A DNA stretch of 64,000 nt from Crocodylus rhombifer (Eukaryota; Chordata; Crocodylia; Crocodylidae): the NCBI GenBank assembly GCA_038503035.1, contig JAVSML010025230.1, positions 1-64,000 on the forward strand. The letters are read 5' to 3'. The stretch's first letter is position 1; each line of letters begins with the position of its first letter. Under the pieces are notes generated by a model. It saw only the letters and a program-made list of their open reading frames with translations, was not told where the DNA came from and did no database searches. Below, in pieces: positions 9,424 to 21,317 of the stretch. The translations under genes and the position numbers were made by a program.

Positions 9424-10442
9424 TAATTTTCTCGAGAATCTTACCAGGGATTGAGGTCAAGCTGATTGGCCTGTAATTCCCAGGACCTACTTTCTGCCCT
9501 TTCTTGAAGTGGCCTTCTTCAAGTCTTCAGGTACTTCACCTGAGAGCCATAAATTTTCAAATATTTTTGTCAATGGTTAAGCTATGACACCTGCCAACTC
9601 TTTGAGTACCCTAGGGTGTAGTTTGTCAGGACCAGCTGACTTGAAGGTATCCAGCCTCTCAAGGTGATCCTTTACTAAATCAACACCTATGCTGGGTATA
9701 AATATGCCCTCTGTCTGGCCGTCCCACGTCTTGCTAGGCAGGGTGGTCCCGTTGGACTGATGAAAAAACAATGCGAAGTACCCATTAAGCAGGTTAGCCT
9801 TTTCCTGGGTGTCAATTATCAACTGTCCCGTTTGGTTCAGCAGGGGTCCAATGTTACCCTTGCTTCTTTTCTGACTCCCTACAGTCTGAACAAGAACTTT
9901 TTGTTAGCTTTGATATGTGAAGCCAGATGGAGCTCAGTTGCAGCCTTGGCTTTTCTGATCCGCTCCCTGCAGGTATGGACTAGTACTGAATAATCCTCCT
10001 CAGAGGTAATTCCAACCTTCCATCCTTTATAAGTCTCTCTTTTAGGTGTAGGAAGTCCTTGAGTTCCCCGCTGAGCCAAGGGGGCTGCTGCGCCCTTTTG
10101 CTACCCTTCCTCCAAGATGCGATGGCCATTCCTTGTGCTGTCAGGATTGGTCCCTTGAGAAGCAACCACTTCTCTTGGACTCCTCTTCCAGTCGAGTTGT
10201 GGTCCCTTAGGGCTTCAACAATGAGCCTCCTGACCTTGTCAAAGTCAGCTTTCCTAAACTCGAGGACTTCTGCTTTGCTCACTGACTTGCCAGCTTTGCA
10301 ATGGATAGTAAAGGTGATCAGCTCATGGTCACTGTCACCCAACTTTCCATGAATTCTTACGTCACTGACTATGTCATCCCCTTCAGCCAGTACCAGGTCC
10401 AACAATGCTTTCCCTCTCATCAGCCCATAGAATTCTTGAGTT

Positions 10443-13400
10443 AGGAATCATCAGGAAGGACAGAATACAAAAGCAGAGCCTTGAGAGCAACAAAGTGTCC
10501 CTCCCCATCCCTCCGCTCAGGTCCTTTTCCCCTGCAAGAGGGTCCCTGAGAGGGGTCTCCATCCCCTGGGAGGGATTCTCAAGGCCACCGTGTAGCCTTG
10601 GAAAAAGAAAGGACCTGTGGAACAGACAAGGCCACCACAGACAGAGGGCATACCACCAGCCCGTCTCATCTACCCCATTGGAGGGGTGGGTGTGGACCTC
10701 GGCATCCCACTTCCAGGCTGCTGACGTGCTGACATCTGACACCTAAGAGAGAGTTTTAGAATGGATCTTGCATTCTGGACAGATGTTTCTTGACTCTGAT
10801 GACAGCCCTAAAATTGATAAATGAATCTATGAAGTCTTTTCTGTCATTACTGAATTTATTGTATAAATAAATTTGCCTATTATTGAATGAAAAGGTTGTG
10901 GTTGGTTTGAGGGTGGGTGGGTACTCCCACACATCTCCAAGGAAGTTGCTGGAGTGTCCCCTCTCCCCAGCCAATCCCCTGCCAGTTGGCAGCTGTCAGC
11001 AGTGACTGTGGAAAGAGAAGAGGGGAAACAGAGCCCCCCTGACACATGCTATCCACCCAGTTTCCTGGCTTGGGTCTCCTGGTGATCTTGGGTCCCCTAG
11101 CTCCTGGAGGCAGCTAGGGGAATGGATCTCTCCCCACCATGCCAACCCAGTGGGGCTCTGTTCCCTCAATTCTCCTACCTGGCTATGCAAGGAGGAGACA
11201 AAGCCTTTTCTGACTCCTCTCTGTGAAAACCTGGGGATGGAGCTGGGCCACTGCTCATCGAGAACAGGGGGTGGCTCTGGCAGGGAGCTCACCAACCAAG
11301 GTTAGCAAGCCGCCCAGTGAAGGGTACCTGGGATGCCAACAGAATTAAACTCATGATGGGATGGGGCACAGACATTTGGTAAAGTGCTCTAACATAAAGA
11401 TCCACATCCAAAGGATAACCTCAAGATACTATGTTCATCCAGGGTTAACTTGGAGCAGGATTTTTAAAGAGCTCCTTGTGCCATGAATGTCTGTTCAGTT
11501 ATGGCTATATAGCAGTTTCTTTGTGCTTATTGTCCAGTAATTGTAATGCCTGTACCTAACCAGAATGTCAGGTTGAATCTGCCCCATTGTTTGTTAAATA
11601 ACCAATAAATGTACCATGCTTAATAAAAAAAGATAAATCCTTGCCGAACTTTTTGAGGAGAGTACAGTTATAATGGTAACTTCATACACAAACATTTTTT
11701 CATCTTGTTGGCAAACCCCAACCCTAAGTAAATCAGTCTTCCAACTTTAGTGATGCTTTCATCTCCTCCCCCCGCTCCAGGAACTGGATAATCACGTCCA
11801 TGTCACTGCTCAGCCTGACATAATATGTTGAACCTTTTAACTGGTAGGTGTCCTTGTTCATTGCAAGGTACTTTGTTTGTGCTAGAAGATTTTAATCCCT
11901 GTGTGTTTGGGATCTTAGGGAAAGGCTGTCTCTACCAAATACATCCATTGATCAATTTCTACATCACAAAGGAATACCCTTTCAAACATAAAAATGAATA
12001 TGTAAATAATATGCAAGGACAACTAAAGCATTATGCTACTACAGTAATTGCAGGATGGATGGAGGAGAGCAGTTAACAGACCCAAAGTAATCATTGACAG
12101 CACCAAGTAATGCACAGTTTGTCAGTTTCTCCTCCATGCTTTACTCCTATGTCTTCATTTGAGGTGTATATCCTTTGTATTTAATAGCATTCTTAGACAT
12201 ATGGTGTTAATGTACACAATAACGTCTTTCCAAAATGCAGGGAAAAAATTCTGCATGCCACAAAATTCTGGAAGTTAGTCTGCACCAGCTTCAAATCTAT
12301 TTACTCTCATCTCTTCCTAGGATCATGGCTTCTTTGAAATTTTTACAGAATTACAATTAAAAAAAGTTATTCTTCCATCTTAAAAATAAATAAAGGTTGC
12401 ATATAAAATTTCGCTGTGCTCTTTGAAAATTGGTATAAGGATACATGATAAATACATATGAATTTGATAATTTGGGAAACTAGGCACATTGATATTTTAG
12501 ATTTTTAGATTTAGGTTGTTAGCACACATCACAGATGTAATGCTAAAGCATCATAGCACTACAAAAAGTGAGGGTCCTTGTGACAGAGATGCCACAAAAA
12601 TGGTCCTCCCTGTCATTCTGTAGAATCATATGCAAGGTCTCTCCAATTACATGTAGCACTGCAGGGGTATCTAGCATTGCTGTGCTTTCCCTCAACCCCC
12701 CACAAGGGAGACAGAAGAAGTGTGGCTGGGACACTGTGGCCACTACCAAGGCAGTGAGGACAACAGTACAGAGGGGTAGTGCTGAGGCACTTTGTAAAGC
12801 CACAAATGAATGTGTGTCCATAAGCCAGAGAGTGATAAGGAATGTTTAAAAACAAAAACAGTAAGTAAAATATGTATCCTAAAAAACAGATTAAGCCTCA
12901 AGTTACTGAATCTGGGGGTTTGGGTTTGTTTTGTTTTTGGGTTTTTTTGTTTTGTTTTGGGGTTTTTTTTTGGGGGGGGGGGGGGGAGGGGGATTGAGGA
13001 TTATATTAACAAAAGAAGCCAGGGTAAAAACCCTAGTGGCTATCTGCTTGACCTGGTTTGATTAGGTACATGGTATCTTTAAATATGCCCAGCACTGTCA
13101 GGTATACAATAGTTACCATATTTCTATGATAATTCAACCTTCATACAATGTACGATAGACAATACTAAAAATGTTCAAAATGATATGATAACATCATGAA
13201 AGGATCATTTGTGATGCAGTTAATTGATGCAGCATATGCAAAACCCAAGTCACTCTCAAGCAGTCTTAACTGACTTTCGGGTTTGCTGTCAGCACTTTCT
13301 TGTGACTGCTTGCCTCAAAATAAAGAAACAGTTCAACTTTGAAGATGCAGTTCTCACTCACTCACTGGAGACTTAAAGTGAGCAATATAAAGTAACTACA

Positions 13401-13756
13401 TAATGATCACATAACTAAATCTCATTGTGTAATAATACTAAGAGCTTTATTTTAAATGCTATATACAGTCTTAAATCAATAGAAAGTCAAAGGGGTTTGT
13501 GCTTGCTTCATCTGCAAAATGCCATAGCGGGCAGTGTCAAATAGAGTGACACAGGCTGTGATGATAACAGTATATGACAACATGATGTTACTTAAAAAAG
13601 AAGACTTATTTGCATACTTATTTTCTTCGGTGTATGATAGGTTTTCAGAATAATTTGAGTTTCCAATGCATTAATTTCATATTGAAGACCTGATAATGCT
13701 GAACCTGCCAGAAGTGATACCAGAGGTCTTCATTACCATTGCATTGCACCTTCTGT
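10443..13756. other. Unassigned sequence, GC-richer left third, AT-rich right
   Basis: No gene or bounded repeat is recognised. 10443-11330 is GC-rich with overlapping frames on both strands. It contains a polyadenylation-like aataaa near 10867, and an LTR is possible but unsupported. Another pair of aataaa signals lies at about 11603-11630 after AT-rich text, without a visible upstream coding region. 12540-12850 is a moderately GC-rich block open in both directions with no recognised motif. The stretch ends in AT-rich DNA before the foldback hAT. Confidence 0.35.
12916..12996 (+). repeat. T/G low-complexity tract with a 15-G run
   Basis: Alternating runs of T and G (tttgggtttg..., ggtttttttttg) end in 15 consecutive G at 12972-12986, then aggggg. 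Several G-runs of three or more on one strand could form a G-quadruplex. The tract may be a slippage-prone microsatellite, and assembly error is likely in such a long G run. Confidence 0.85.
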
Positions 13757-14494
13757 ATGAAGACTAGAGGTGTGCGAAGTGGGCCCTATTTGATTTCGAT
13801 TCAGCCCGAATCAGGGACAGTGATTTGATTTGTTGATTCAGATCACTGTCCCTGATTCGATTCAGCTGAATCCAAATCTGAAGATTCAATGCTGATTCTG
13901 AGAACCAGCAATTTAGACATAGACACAGCTTTAAATGTTTTTTCTACATACCTCAAGTCACCAGTGAGGCTTGCGTAGTACTTCCGGTCCGCTTCTGGGT
14001 CTGCAGGGGGGTGCACAGCCCCGCCCCCCCATGCTTCCCCGGCTCACCAATTGGCCATGGGGGTTCCCCAGGTGCCCCCCTCAGACCCAGGAGGCACCAG
14101 TCGCTGAGCCAGAGGGGTGAAGGGGGGATCCCTGCATGCTCCCCTGCAGACCTGGAAGTGCATCTGGTCCACTTTCAGGTCTGCTGCTAAGCATGCTAAG
14201 CATGCTGGGGAGCCCCTGCACTGCCGTGGGAAACTCCATGTGCCCAACATTGCAGCATTCATGAGCTGCCTGCTACCGAGAGGTATGTAGAAAAAACATT
14301 TAAAGCCATGTCTATGTCCGACTGTCCAAATCTTTCTGAACCTCTCTTAATCAATTCAGAGGGCTCCAATTTGATTTGGAGAGATTAAAGGGTTCTCTAA
14401 TTCAATTCAGATTTATAGATTCGGCCACAGAATCGGGCTGAATCTCCACCAAATTGAACCAGGGACCAAAGCTTCACAAAGCCCTAATGAAGAC
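13757..14494. mobile_element. Complete non-autonomous foldback hAT with perfect 8-bp TSD
   Basis: The element spans 13765-14486 (722 bp) and is flanked on both sides by atgaagac (13757-13764 and 14487-14494), a perfect 8-bp duplication as hAT transposases make. The ends are tagaggtgtgcgaagtgggc and, on the other strand, tagggctttgtgaagctttg. Inside the left end a dyad (ggacagtgattt...aatcactgtcc) lies at about 13816-13852. A long subterminal inverted pair, 13916-13954 and 14280-14318, is nearly perfect. The GC-rich centre holds no transposase. A second family member is at 62011-62993. It must have been moved by a transposase supplied elsewhere. Confidence 0.9.
13916..14318. repeat. Subterminal inverted repeat of the hAT at 13765 (two 39-bp arms)
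   Basis: Arm 13916-13954 (gacatagacacagctttaaa...ctacatacctc) is the reverse complement of arm 14280-14318 (gaggtatgtag...tttaaagccatgtctatgtc), with one or two mismatches. The arms are separated by a GC-rich centre of about 325 bp. The symmetry suggests the element arose by folding or joining of two copies of one end. Confidence 0.88.
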
Positions 14495-15650
14495 ATCAAA
14501 ACTAAAAGCCACTCCTCGCCACAGTTTAAGCTAATTCCATACTGCCCCTCCTGATGGCAACAGCTTTATAACATGCAATAGAAGTAAGCAATAAGTGGTT
14601 AGCAAGTTGCAACTAAAACACAAAAATAGGATCTCCCTCACCTTTTTAAAATAGTGGGCAATATTTACAGCTCAGAAGATCAGGCTGGGAGAGTACTTTG
14701 GCCTTTATTTACTCCCAGTTATTTTCTTAAGGAAATTAAGAAGCTGTTTCTTACACGACTCCTTCATAAATTATTCTCTTAAAATGCCACAGAAAACATA
14801 GTATCTTAACACCACACAGAAAAACTGCAAGTACTCCACTAGTTAAAGACACAGATATTTAAAGAACGAACAGATATATGAGTTCTTGGCCACAGCTGAA
14901 AAGCTGTAATTACAGCTAAACTATTTTCATTAGAGTTAGAATTAAGCATGTTGATAATCTTCTGTTCATACACCAAGAAATCATATTTGTTTTCCAGTTC
15001 ACCTTGCTGCAAGCTGATTTTTCCCCCAGGTGACATAATTATGTTAAATAGTTAAAATCAACATCCAGCAGAGGGCACAATTGTTATTTTTATATGCTTC
15101 CTAAATCATTAAGTAGGAGATTTGTAAACTGTGAATGTTAGGCCTCAATATTTTTCCAGTTACCCACTGAAAAAAAGAAAAAGAAAAAGATCAAGCTTAT
15201 TTTGAAATATCACATTTCCATTTAACCAAGTAAATATACAGCATTAAATATAATGAATATCATTGATTTTTGCTCGTACATGCTCCATTTTAATAAATAT
15301 TCATTTAAAAAGCTCTAAGAAATCATAATTTTCATGCTCTCTTTCATTTCTTTCTTTTAAATTAGCTTAAGAAGTTGAGTTATGTGGCCAACATGGGTCT
15401 TTGTAAAAACTGAAATGACTTATTAGATAATATTAATTATAAAATAATTTAGGGCACTATTAGACTGAAGAAGCTTTTGAACCTCTGAAATTACCCTCCA
15501 TTGAACTCACTGGGAAAACCATTGCTTCCTCCAAATTTAACAATATGTCATAATTTTTAGTGGATATATATTAAAATAAAGTTTGTTCCCTTTGTATTTA
15601 AAAAAAAAATAGAAAATTTGAAAAAACGGTCAAATCGAGGTTCTGTTTTC
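14495..15650. other. AT-rich unassigned sequence
   Basis: No gene, element end or tandem array is visible. It contains A-runs (15168-15190, 15600-15610) and ordinary AT-rich text. The short open frame at 14839-15036 (minus) has no recognisable motif. Confidence 0.45.
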
Positions 15651-15654
15651 TGGG

Positions 15655-16075
15655 TTTTTGGTTGTAGCCACCCTGGCCTAAGGACATAGGCAGGCAAACC
15701 TATTTTCTCCCCCAGGCCTCTCCCTTTCTACCCTCTGTCTTGCTAATTTCCAACTATTTACTCTTTCACAGACTGCCTTTCCAAGGTTGGAGAACTCAAC
15801 TACAATAGAATCTCCCGTACTTACCTTTGGCATTATTCCCCCTTCATTTCCCCCCTCCCTTCCCTATCCTTTGTTTTCCTAATTTCTACCTATTTACATT
15901 CTCACTGACATCCTCTCACACTTCCAGCTTCTTTCATTCCTTGGAGATCTCAGCACAGCAGAGACACCCTATGCCTGAGGAAAGGTGCTTGTGCCTGAAA
16001 GCTTGCAAAGAACTTTGTTCCAACTACTCAGTTGGTCTAATAAAAGACACCGTATGTACCCAAAGAAGCTTGCCT
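15655..16075 (+). repeat. Probable SINE or short interspersed repeat ending in a 'gaaagctt...ggtctaataaaagac' tail
   Basis: The right end reads ctgaggaaaggtgcttgtg, cctgaaagcttgcaaag and then ttggtctaataaaagacacc (16032-16051). This type of tail is common in reptile interspersed repeats. The preceding 250 bp is pyrimidine-rich. The same tail phrase occurs twice in opposite orientation in the palindrome at 56905-57000. The left boundary and the family name are uncertain. Confidence 0.5.
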
Positions 16076-16189
16076 GCTGATTCTTCTTGCTGGCATTTAA
16101 GCCTCCCTTCCTCTCAGCATGGTAGCAAAGGGAGCCTGTTAGGTTTTGACTAGTATTTTTCTTCCACCAATACCATTCCATTGGTGATG

Positions 16190-18238
16190 TGAGGGTCCAG
16201 GAAGGGTGGTCATCCCTTAAGGGAGAGATCCTACAGATGCAGAAGGAAACAATCCCATCGCACATAAAAGGGGAAAAGGGACCAAGAAGCTCTCTTGGTT
16301 GAACAGGGATGTCCAGGAAAGCCTAAGGTATATAAGCTGTGGAAATAGGGGGTAGCTACCAAGGATGAGTATTTCCCTGGCTTGCATTTGCATGGAATCA
16401 GTTAGGAAGGCCAAAGCAGGATTAGAACTTAGGCTGGTGATGAAAATCAAGGACAACAAAAAGTCCTTCTTCAGGTATATAGGGAGCAAAAGGAAGGTGC
16501 AGTGCAGGATAGCATAGGACCCCTACAGGACAAACTAGGGGAAATGGTGACAGAGAGAGGGGACAAAACTGAGCTCTTCCATGAGTTCTTTGCAGCTGTA
16601 TTCCTAGATACAGACCAAGAAAAATCTCCCAGTTGGATCACAGATGGACACAGGAAGGACACCAGCCCACCAACTGTTAGCACAGTTTTAGTGAAGAGGC
16701 ACTTGGAGAGGCCGGATGTGTTCAGATCAGTGGGCCTGGATGAACATCATCCAAGGGTGCTGAAGGAATTGGCCAGGGTCATAGCAGAGCCATGGGCACA
16801 GCTGTTCAAGCACTCATAGTGCTCTGGCCAGGTCCCAGAGGACTGAAAAAGGGCCAATGTGGTCCCTATTTTCAAGATGGGAAGGAGGGAGGAACCAGGA
16901 AACTATAGGCCAGTTAAGTCTCACCTCTCTCCTTGGGAAAACTGTGGAAAAAATCATTAAGGATCACATTTGTGAGAGCCAAGCAGGGGAAATAATCACA
17001 GAAAGAAAACCAGCATGGATTCATTGCAGATAGACCCTGCCTGACTAACCTTGTTTCTTTTTATGACTAGGTCACAAAATTCTTAGATGCAGGGGTTCAG
17101 GTAGATGTCATCTACCTAGACTTGAAGAAGGCCTTCCATATGGTATCTCATTCTGTTCTTGTAAATTCACTGACAGGCTGTGATGTAGACGATTACATGG
17201 TCAGGTGGGTGGCAAATTGGCTTAGGAATCACACCCTAAGAGAGTGGTGGTAGATGGGTTGATATTGACTTGGAAAGATACAGGCAGTGGAGTCCTGCAA
17301 GGCCCGGTCTTTGGACCAGTGCTATTCAATGTATTCATCAGTGACTTGGACAAGGATGTAGAGAGCACCCTGTCCAAGTTTGCAGAAGATACCAAATTAT
17401 GGGGCAAAGTTAACACACCAGAGGGTAGCGAATGGATCCAGGTGGATCTCGACAGGTTGGAAAAATGGGCAGAATGAAATAGGATGTAGTTCAACAAAGA
17501 TAAGTTTAAAGTGCTGCACCTGGACCAAAAGAGCCACCAACATACTTACAGGCTAGGGGAAGACTTTCTCAGCAGCACAGGAGCAGAAAGAGATCTCGGA
17601 GTCATTGTTGACTCCAAGATGAACATGAGTCGTCATTGTGATGAAGTGATCAACAAGGCTAACCACATTTTATCATGCATTAGCACATGCATGATGAACA
17701 GGTTCAGGGAGGTGATGCTTCCCCTCTATGCAGCACTGGTCAGGCTACAGTTCAACTACTGTGTCCAGTTTTGGGCATCACAGTTCAAGAGGGATGCAAA
17801 GAATCTTGAGGGGGTTCAGAGGAGGCCACTTGTATGGTCAGAGAAGAGACTGAGGGACCTAGATCTCTTCAGCCTTTGCAAGAGAAGGCTGAGAGGTGAT
17901 CTTGTGGCTGCCTAGAAATTCATCAGGGGAGGGCAGCAGGGAATAGAAGATGCTGTATTTACTAGAGCACCCCCTGGAGTAACTAGAACAGTGGCCACAA
18001 ACTGACAGAGAGCAGATTTAGGATGGACATTAGAAAGAAATTCTTCATAGTAAGGGTTTCCAGAATCTGGAATGGGTTTCCAAGGGAGGAGGTGCTCTCC
18101 CCTACCTTGGGGGTCTTCAAGAGGAGACTGGGCAAGAACATAGCTAGGGTCATTTGATTCCAGCAGTTTTCCCTGCCCAGGGCAGGTAGTTGGACTCGAT
18201 GACCTACTGAGGTCCCTTATGACCTTAACATCTAAGGC
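16190..18238 (+). mobile_element. CR1 LINE, 5'-truncated copy (RT to 3' end)
   Basis: Plus-strand CR1 begins in the linker before the RT (ggagagatcctacagatgca, then lysine-rich text ending in aaaaagtccttcttcaggta). It passes HPRVLKELARVIAEPW at about 16747-16794, a frameshifted RT core, [15 protein letters not shown] and FAEDTKLWGKVNTPEG. Next come RDLGVIVDSKMNMSRHCDEVINKAN and LPLYAALVRLQFNYCVQFWASQF, and the copy ends in ...gaggtcccttatgaccttaacatctaagg. The catalytic FADD reads FAED at 17377-17393. Multiple stops and shifts make it dead. The endonuclease domain is missing. Confidence 0.95.
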
Positions 18239-18453
18239 TTTTAGTGCTGCTAGCAGAGTTTAGAAAGCAAGGGCTGAGAAGTAGCTATGACTTTAAGCCT
18301 CTTGACACCCCCCTTTGCCTTAAATTTTATGCCAAGTAATGACCAGCCCAACTACTCTACCCTATCGATTTAAACTGAATTACCAAATGTAATTTAAAAT
18401 TTATTTTTTTTTTTTAAATCCACTCTCCCTCTGCTTTCCTATGATACTAGCTT
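18239..18453. other. Short unique stretch after CR1
   Basis: No feature is recognised apart from a poly-T run at about 18404-18415. Confidence 0.4.
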
Positions 18454-18474
18454 GCAGCAGCAGCAGCAGCAGCA
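18454..18474 (+). repeat. (GCA)7 trinucleotide microsatellite
   Basis: Seven uninterrupted GCA units. Although CAG runs can encode glutamine, the surrounding frame shows no protein signal, so this is taken as a simple repeat. It borders the possible DNA-element end at 18478. Confidence 0.9.
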
Positions 18475-18477
18475 ACT

Positions 18478-19170
18478 CAGTGGCAGATTAAGAATTATTG
18501 GTGCTCTGGGCAAACAGAAAAATTGGAGACCCACCCCGAAGCAGATTCCCTCTGTGCCTACCAAGGGGATGCAGCTGGGCCCACCGGGCGTCTTTGGCAC
18601 ATCCATAGCAAACCGGGGGGAGCAAGCACCACTGAGGTGAAGGTGCCCTGCCCCCTTTGTCTGGCAGGTGTCACACAGCTGGGGCTTAGGTTCCCCAGTG
18701 CCACAGGATGAGCTGGGGCCAAGGCCAGGGTTGGCTTTGAGGTGGACATGACCTCCATCCCCAGCTGCCCACCCACCCTTCTGCCAGCCCTGGCATGGGC
18801 AGGATGGGGCTGTCCCATCCTTTCCCAGTGACAGCAGCCACCTGCAGATGGCAGGGAGCAGGAGCAGAGCTACTCCTGGGGTCTTCTAGTAGCAGAAAGC
18901 CCAGGAAGCTGCTGCCGCCTACAGGAAGCCCCCTGTGGCCCCTGGTCCTGGTCTGGCCAAAGGGGAGGAGGTGTGCACTGCCCCCCCCCCACCAGATGCC
19001 CATGGCCAGGATGCCTGCCTGGGCCACGCTGCCCCTGGTGCCACATGGGCCCTCTGAGCCCAGGCCCAGTGGGCCCATACATTAATCCATTTCTGCAGCA
19101 TTTGTAACAGAACTTCCTCTGCTCAACCTTTTGGCAGTCATGGGACTTCAAGCTGAGTCCCATATGGAGA
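18478..19170. mobile_element. Possible hAT-like element, GC-rich body
   Basis: The left edge cagtggcagattaagaatta, followed by ttggtgctctgggcaaac, resembles the start of hAT-type elements that begin CAG(T/G)GGC(A/G)GATTAA. The body is GC-rich, open in several frames on both strands and has no domain. No matching right terminus or 8-bp duplication was found, so the right edge is a guess based on the drop in GC. Confidence 0.35.
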
Positions 19171-20865
19171 ATTATGTATTTTCCATCTGATGAGTGAGAA
19201 TAAGTCTTAAAAAGAACAACTAGCTTTCATCCTGCTGATACCAGCATTATTTTTTTCAAGCCTCTTTTCTGAAGCCCACCAAGGCCACTGCTCTCTAGCA
19301 AAGTAGGGAAAGAGAAAGGCAGGGGCTGAGCAGAAACTAAAAAAAGGAAGTGGTTATGTTCATAGCAATATGAATATTCATGGAAGAGATTTTAAAAGCT
19401 AAAAGTCAAGTTTCTAAATCCTTATTTATTCACCTAAATAAATGGCTTGAGCTTCAAAATCTATGGATGACCCAGCAATTCTAAATGAAGTTTATCACAA
19501 CTGCTGAGCACTCAGGCACCCTGCTATGCAGTCAGGTGCCCTAAATCAAAAGCTGTACAAAGGACATTGCCTTTACATCTCTGAATGTAACAGTTCATTG
19601 ATTCCTCAAGACACAACTTCTTTAACTTTCATTAAATGTTCATACCATTATTCTTCACAATAAACAGAAGTCATTGACCTTACCAATACATTTAATTTGT
19701 TAATCTTTCACAGTTATATTAGGTTCCATAGGCTCTGTTCTTGTACTTCCCCATACCTGTGTGATATGAAATTGTGGGTTTTCAGAAACAGGAATTTCCA
19801 TCTATGTGATGTGCCTTCTCTCAGGTTTGAACAATTGTGTTTTCAACTCAATGAGAAAAATGTAAAAATAAATATATTTTACATTAATTCTAGGTGATAA
19901 CTAAGCAACCTGGGCTTTCAACACTCCATTACAATGAAGGAGATGATTGAAAACTACAAAATATAAAATCTTCCATAAGTAACATGTATATGCTTCAACA
20001 CCTAATTTAATGTAATCCATTACAACTTTCTTCTCACTTTTCTTTTATTACAGTATTTAATATTGCTATTTTTTATGAAGGTCTATAGTAATATGATGAA
20101 TCACAAAGTCAGTCATGACACTTCAGCAGATGGCATATAAATAAATTTTAATAGGCTATTAACAGTTGGAGGGGAGTTGGGGGTTGGGGAAGCAATTTGA
20201 TGCAGAGTGTATTTTTTCTTGTATAGTACTGGGCATAAGGGCATACATTCTGTCTTCCCAGCTCAGCCAAAACAAATCATGTGACCTTTGAAAATCCACT
20301 TAAGTTCTGTGTGCCTAAATTTCCCCATATGTGAAGCAGAGATAAATATTTCATCAGTAACACGAATGCTACTGGTAAACATATCATTAATACTTACTAA
20401 TGGACAATCTTTAAATACCATATAATAAACTGATTCTGAGCAATAAACAGTGAGTTTAATATATCTAATAGGATTTTCTTAATTGCTATACATCATCTTG
20501 GCAAAAGTGATGGGACTGAAAGAAATGTTTCCACTGCCTTCTGTCTTGGACCAGATTCTCAGTTATGTACATCTTTAACCCTTTTTTGTTTAATAGCATT
20601 CTTCACCATGACTATATTGGATAGGCTTCATAATCCTCTGGTTTTTGTCCCTTCACAAATACATTATCATATATGCATGGGTGGATGAAAACTTCAGGGA
20701 GGGGGATGCAGCCATAACCTCTTTGGCTGCATGATGCATGCAGAGTCATGAGAGTTCAACGTGCATGTACCACCTAACCGAATGGAATGCGGCTGCAACC
20801 TCCTCGTCACAATCCTGGATGCCAGTGTACTCTGAGAATTATCATTCCCACAACGGTCCAGAACT
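19171..20865. other. AT-rich unassigned sequence
   Basis: No gene is supported. 20690-20865, just before the CR1, is GC-richer and has tgcatgatgcatgcag-type dyads and cagtgtactctgagaattat text that looks like a DNA-element end, perhaps the CR1 insertion target. The remainder is plain AT-rich sequence. Confidence 0.4.
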
Positions 20866-21317
20866 ATTCCGAAAGAGGGCCACTCGTATGGTTAACGGCC
20901 TGCAGGTAAGGCCTTATGAGGAGAGATTGAGGGACCTAAATCTCTTTAGCCTCCACAAGAGAAGGCTGAGAGGAGATCTTGTGGCCATCTACAAATTCAT
21001 CATGGTGGGGGGACAGCAAGGAATAGGAGATACTCTGTTTACCAGGGCACCCCTTGGAGTAATGAGAAATAATAGCCACAAACTGATAGAGAACAGATTC
21101 AGGTTAAACATCAGGATGAACTTCTTCACAATAAGGGTTGCCAGAATCTGGAATGGGCTTCCAAGCAAGGTGGTGCTCTCCCCTACTGTGGGGGGTCTTC
21201 AAGTGGAGACTGGACAAGCACCTGACTGGGGTCATCTGACCCCAGCGCTCTTTCCTGCCTGAGGCAGGGGGTCAGACTCAACGAGGTCCCTTCTGACTCT
21301 AATATCTATGAAACTAT
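20866..21317 (+). mobile_element. CR1 LINE 3' fragment
   Basis: A frame that stays open through the CR1 part reads RATRMVNGLQ, RPYEERLRDLNLFSLHKRRL and GDLVAIYKF, then NSHKLIENRFRLNIRMNFFT, then RVARIWNGLPSKVV. The copy then passes ...tttcctgcctgaggcagggg and ends ccttctgactctaatatctatgaaactatt. The C-terminal coding text has few disruptions, so this insertion is younger than the L3-like relic beside it. Confidence 0.93.

Larger units (their letters stand above)
8176..10442 (-). mobile_element. CR1 LINE, long 5'-truncated copy (end of endonuclease, RT, 3' end)
   Basis: Read on the minus strand from 10442 down, the copy holds the end of the endonuclease domain (LVLAEGDDIV, GKLGDSDHELITF), the linker, the RT and the C-terminal region. 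It ends at 8176 with the 3' sequence ...ctatgaatctatg. A 238-residue open frame at 8253-8969 covers the conserved C-terminus with PLYSFLVRPQLEYCIQFWA, RVQRRATYMIRG and RPYEERLRAMGLFSLEKCRL. The catalytic FADD box near 9060-9072 reads FADN, so the RT is inactive as well as frameshifted. About 165 bp expected between 9350 and 9430 is replaced by a second copy of the FADD-box segment. The 5' part is absent. Confidence 0.95.

Noticed and set aside
10443..11330. GC-rich block with AATAAA near 10867 as an LTR or last exon
   Set aside because: No terminal tg...ca pair, no duplicate and no coding signal could be established.
12543..12855. Opposed 80-93-residue frames as a possible transposase fragment
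   Set aside because: No DDE, hAT dimerisation or Harbinger motif could be read in any frame.
18454..18474. CAG run as a polyglutamine exon
   Set aside because: Only seven units. The frame closes or lacks any protein-like flank, and it abuts a possible DNA-element end.
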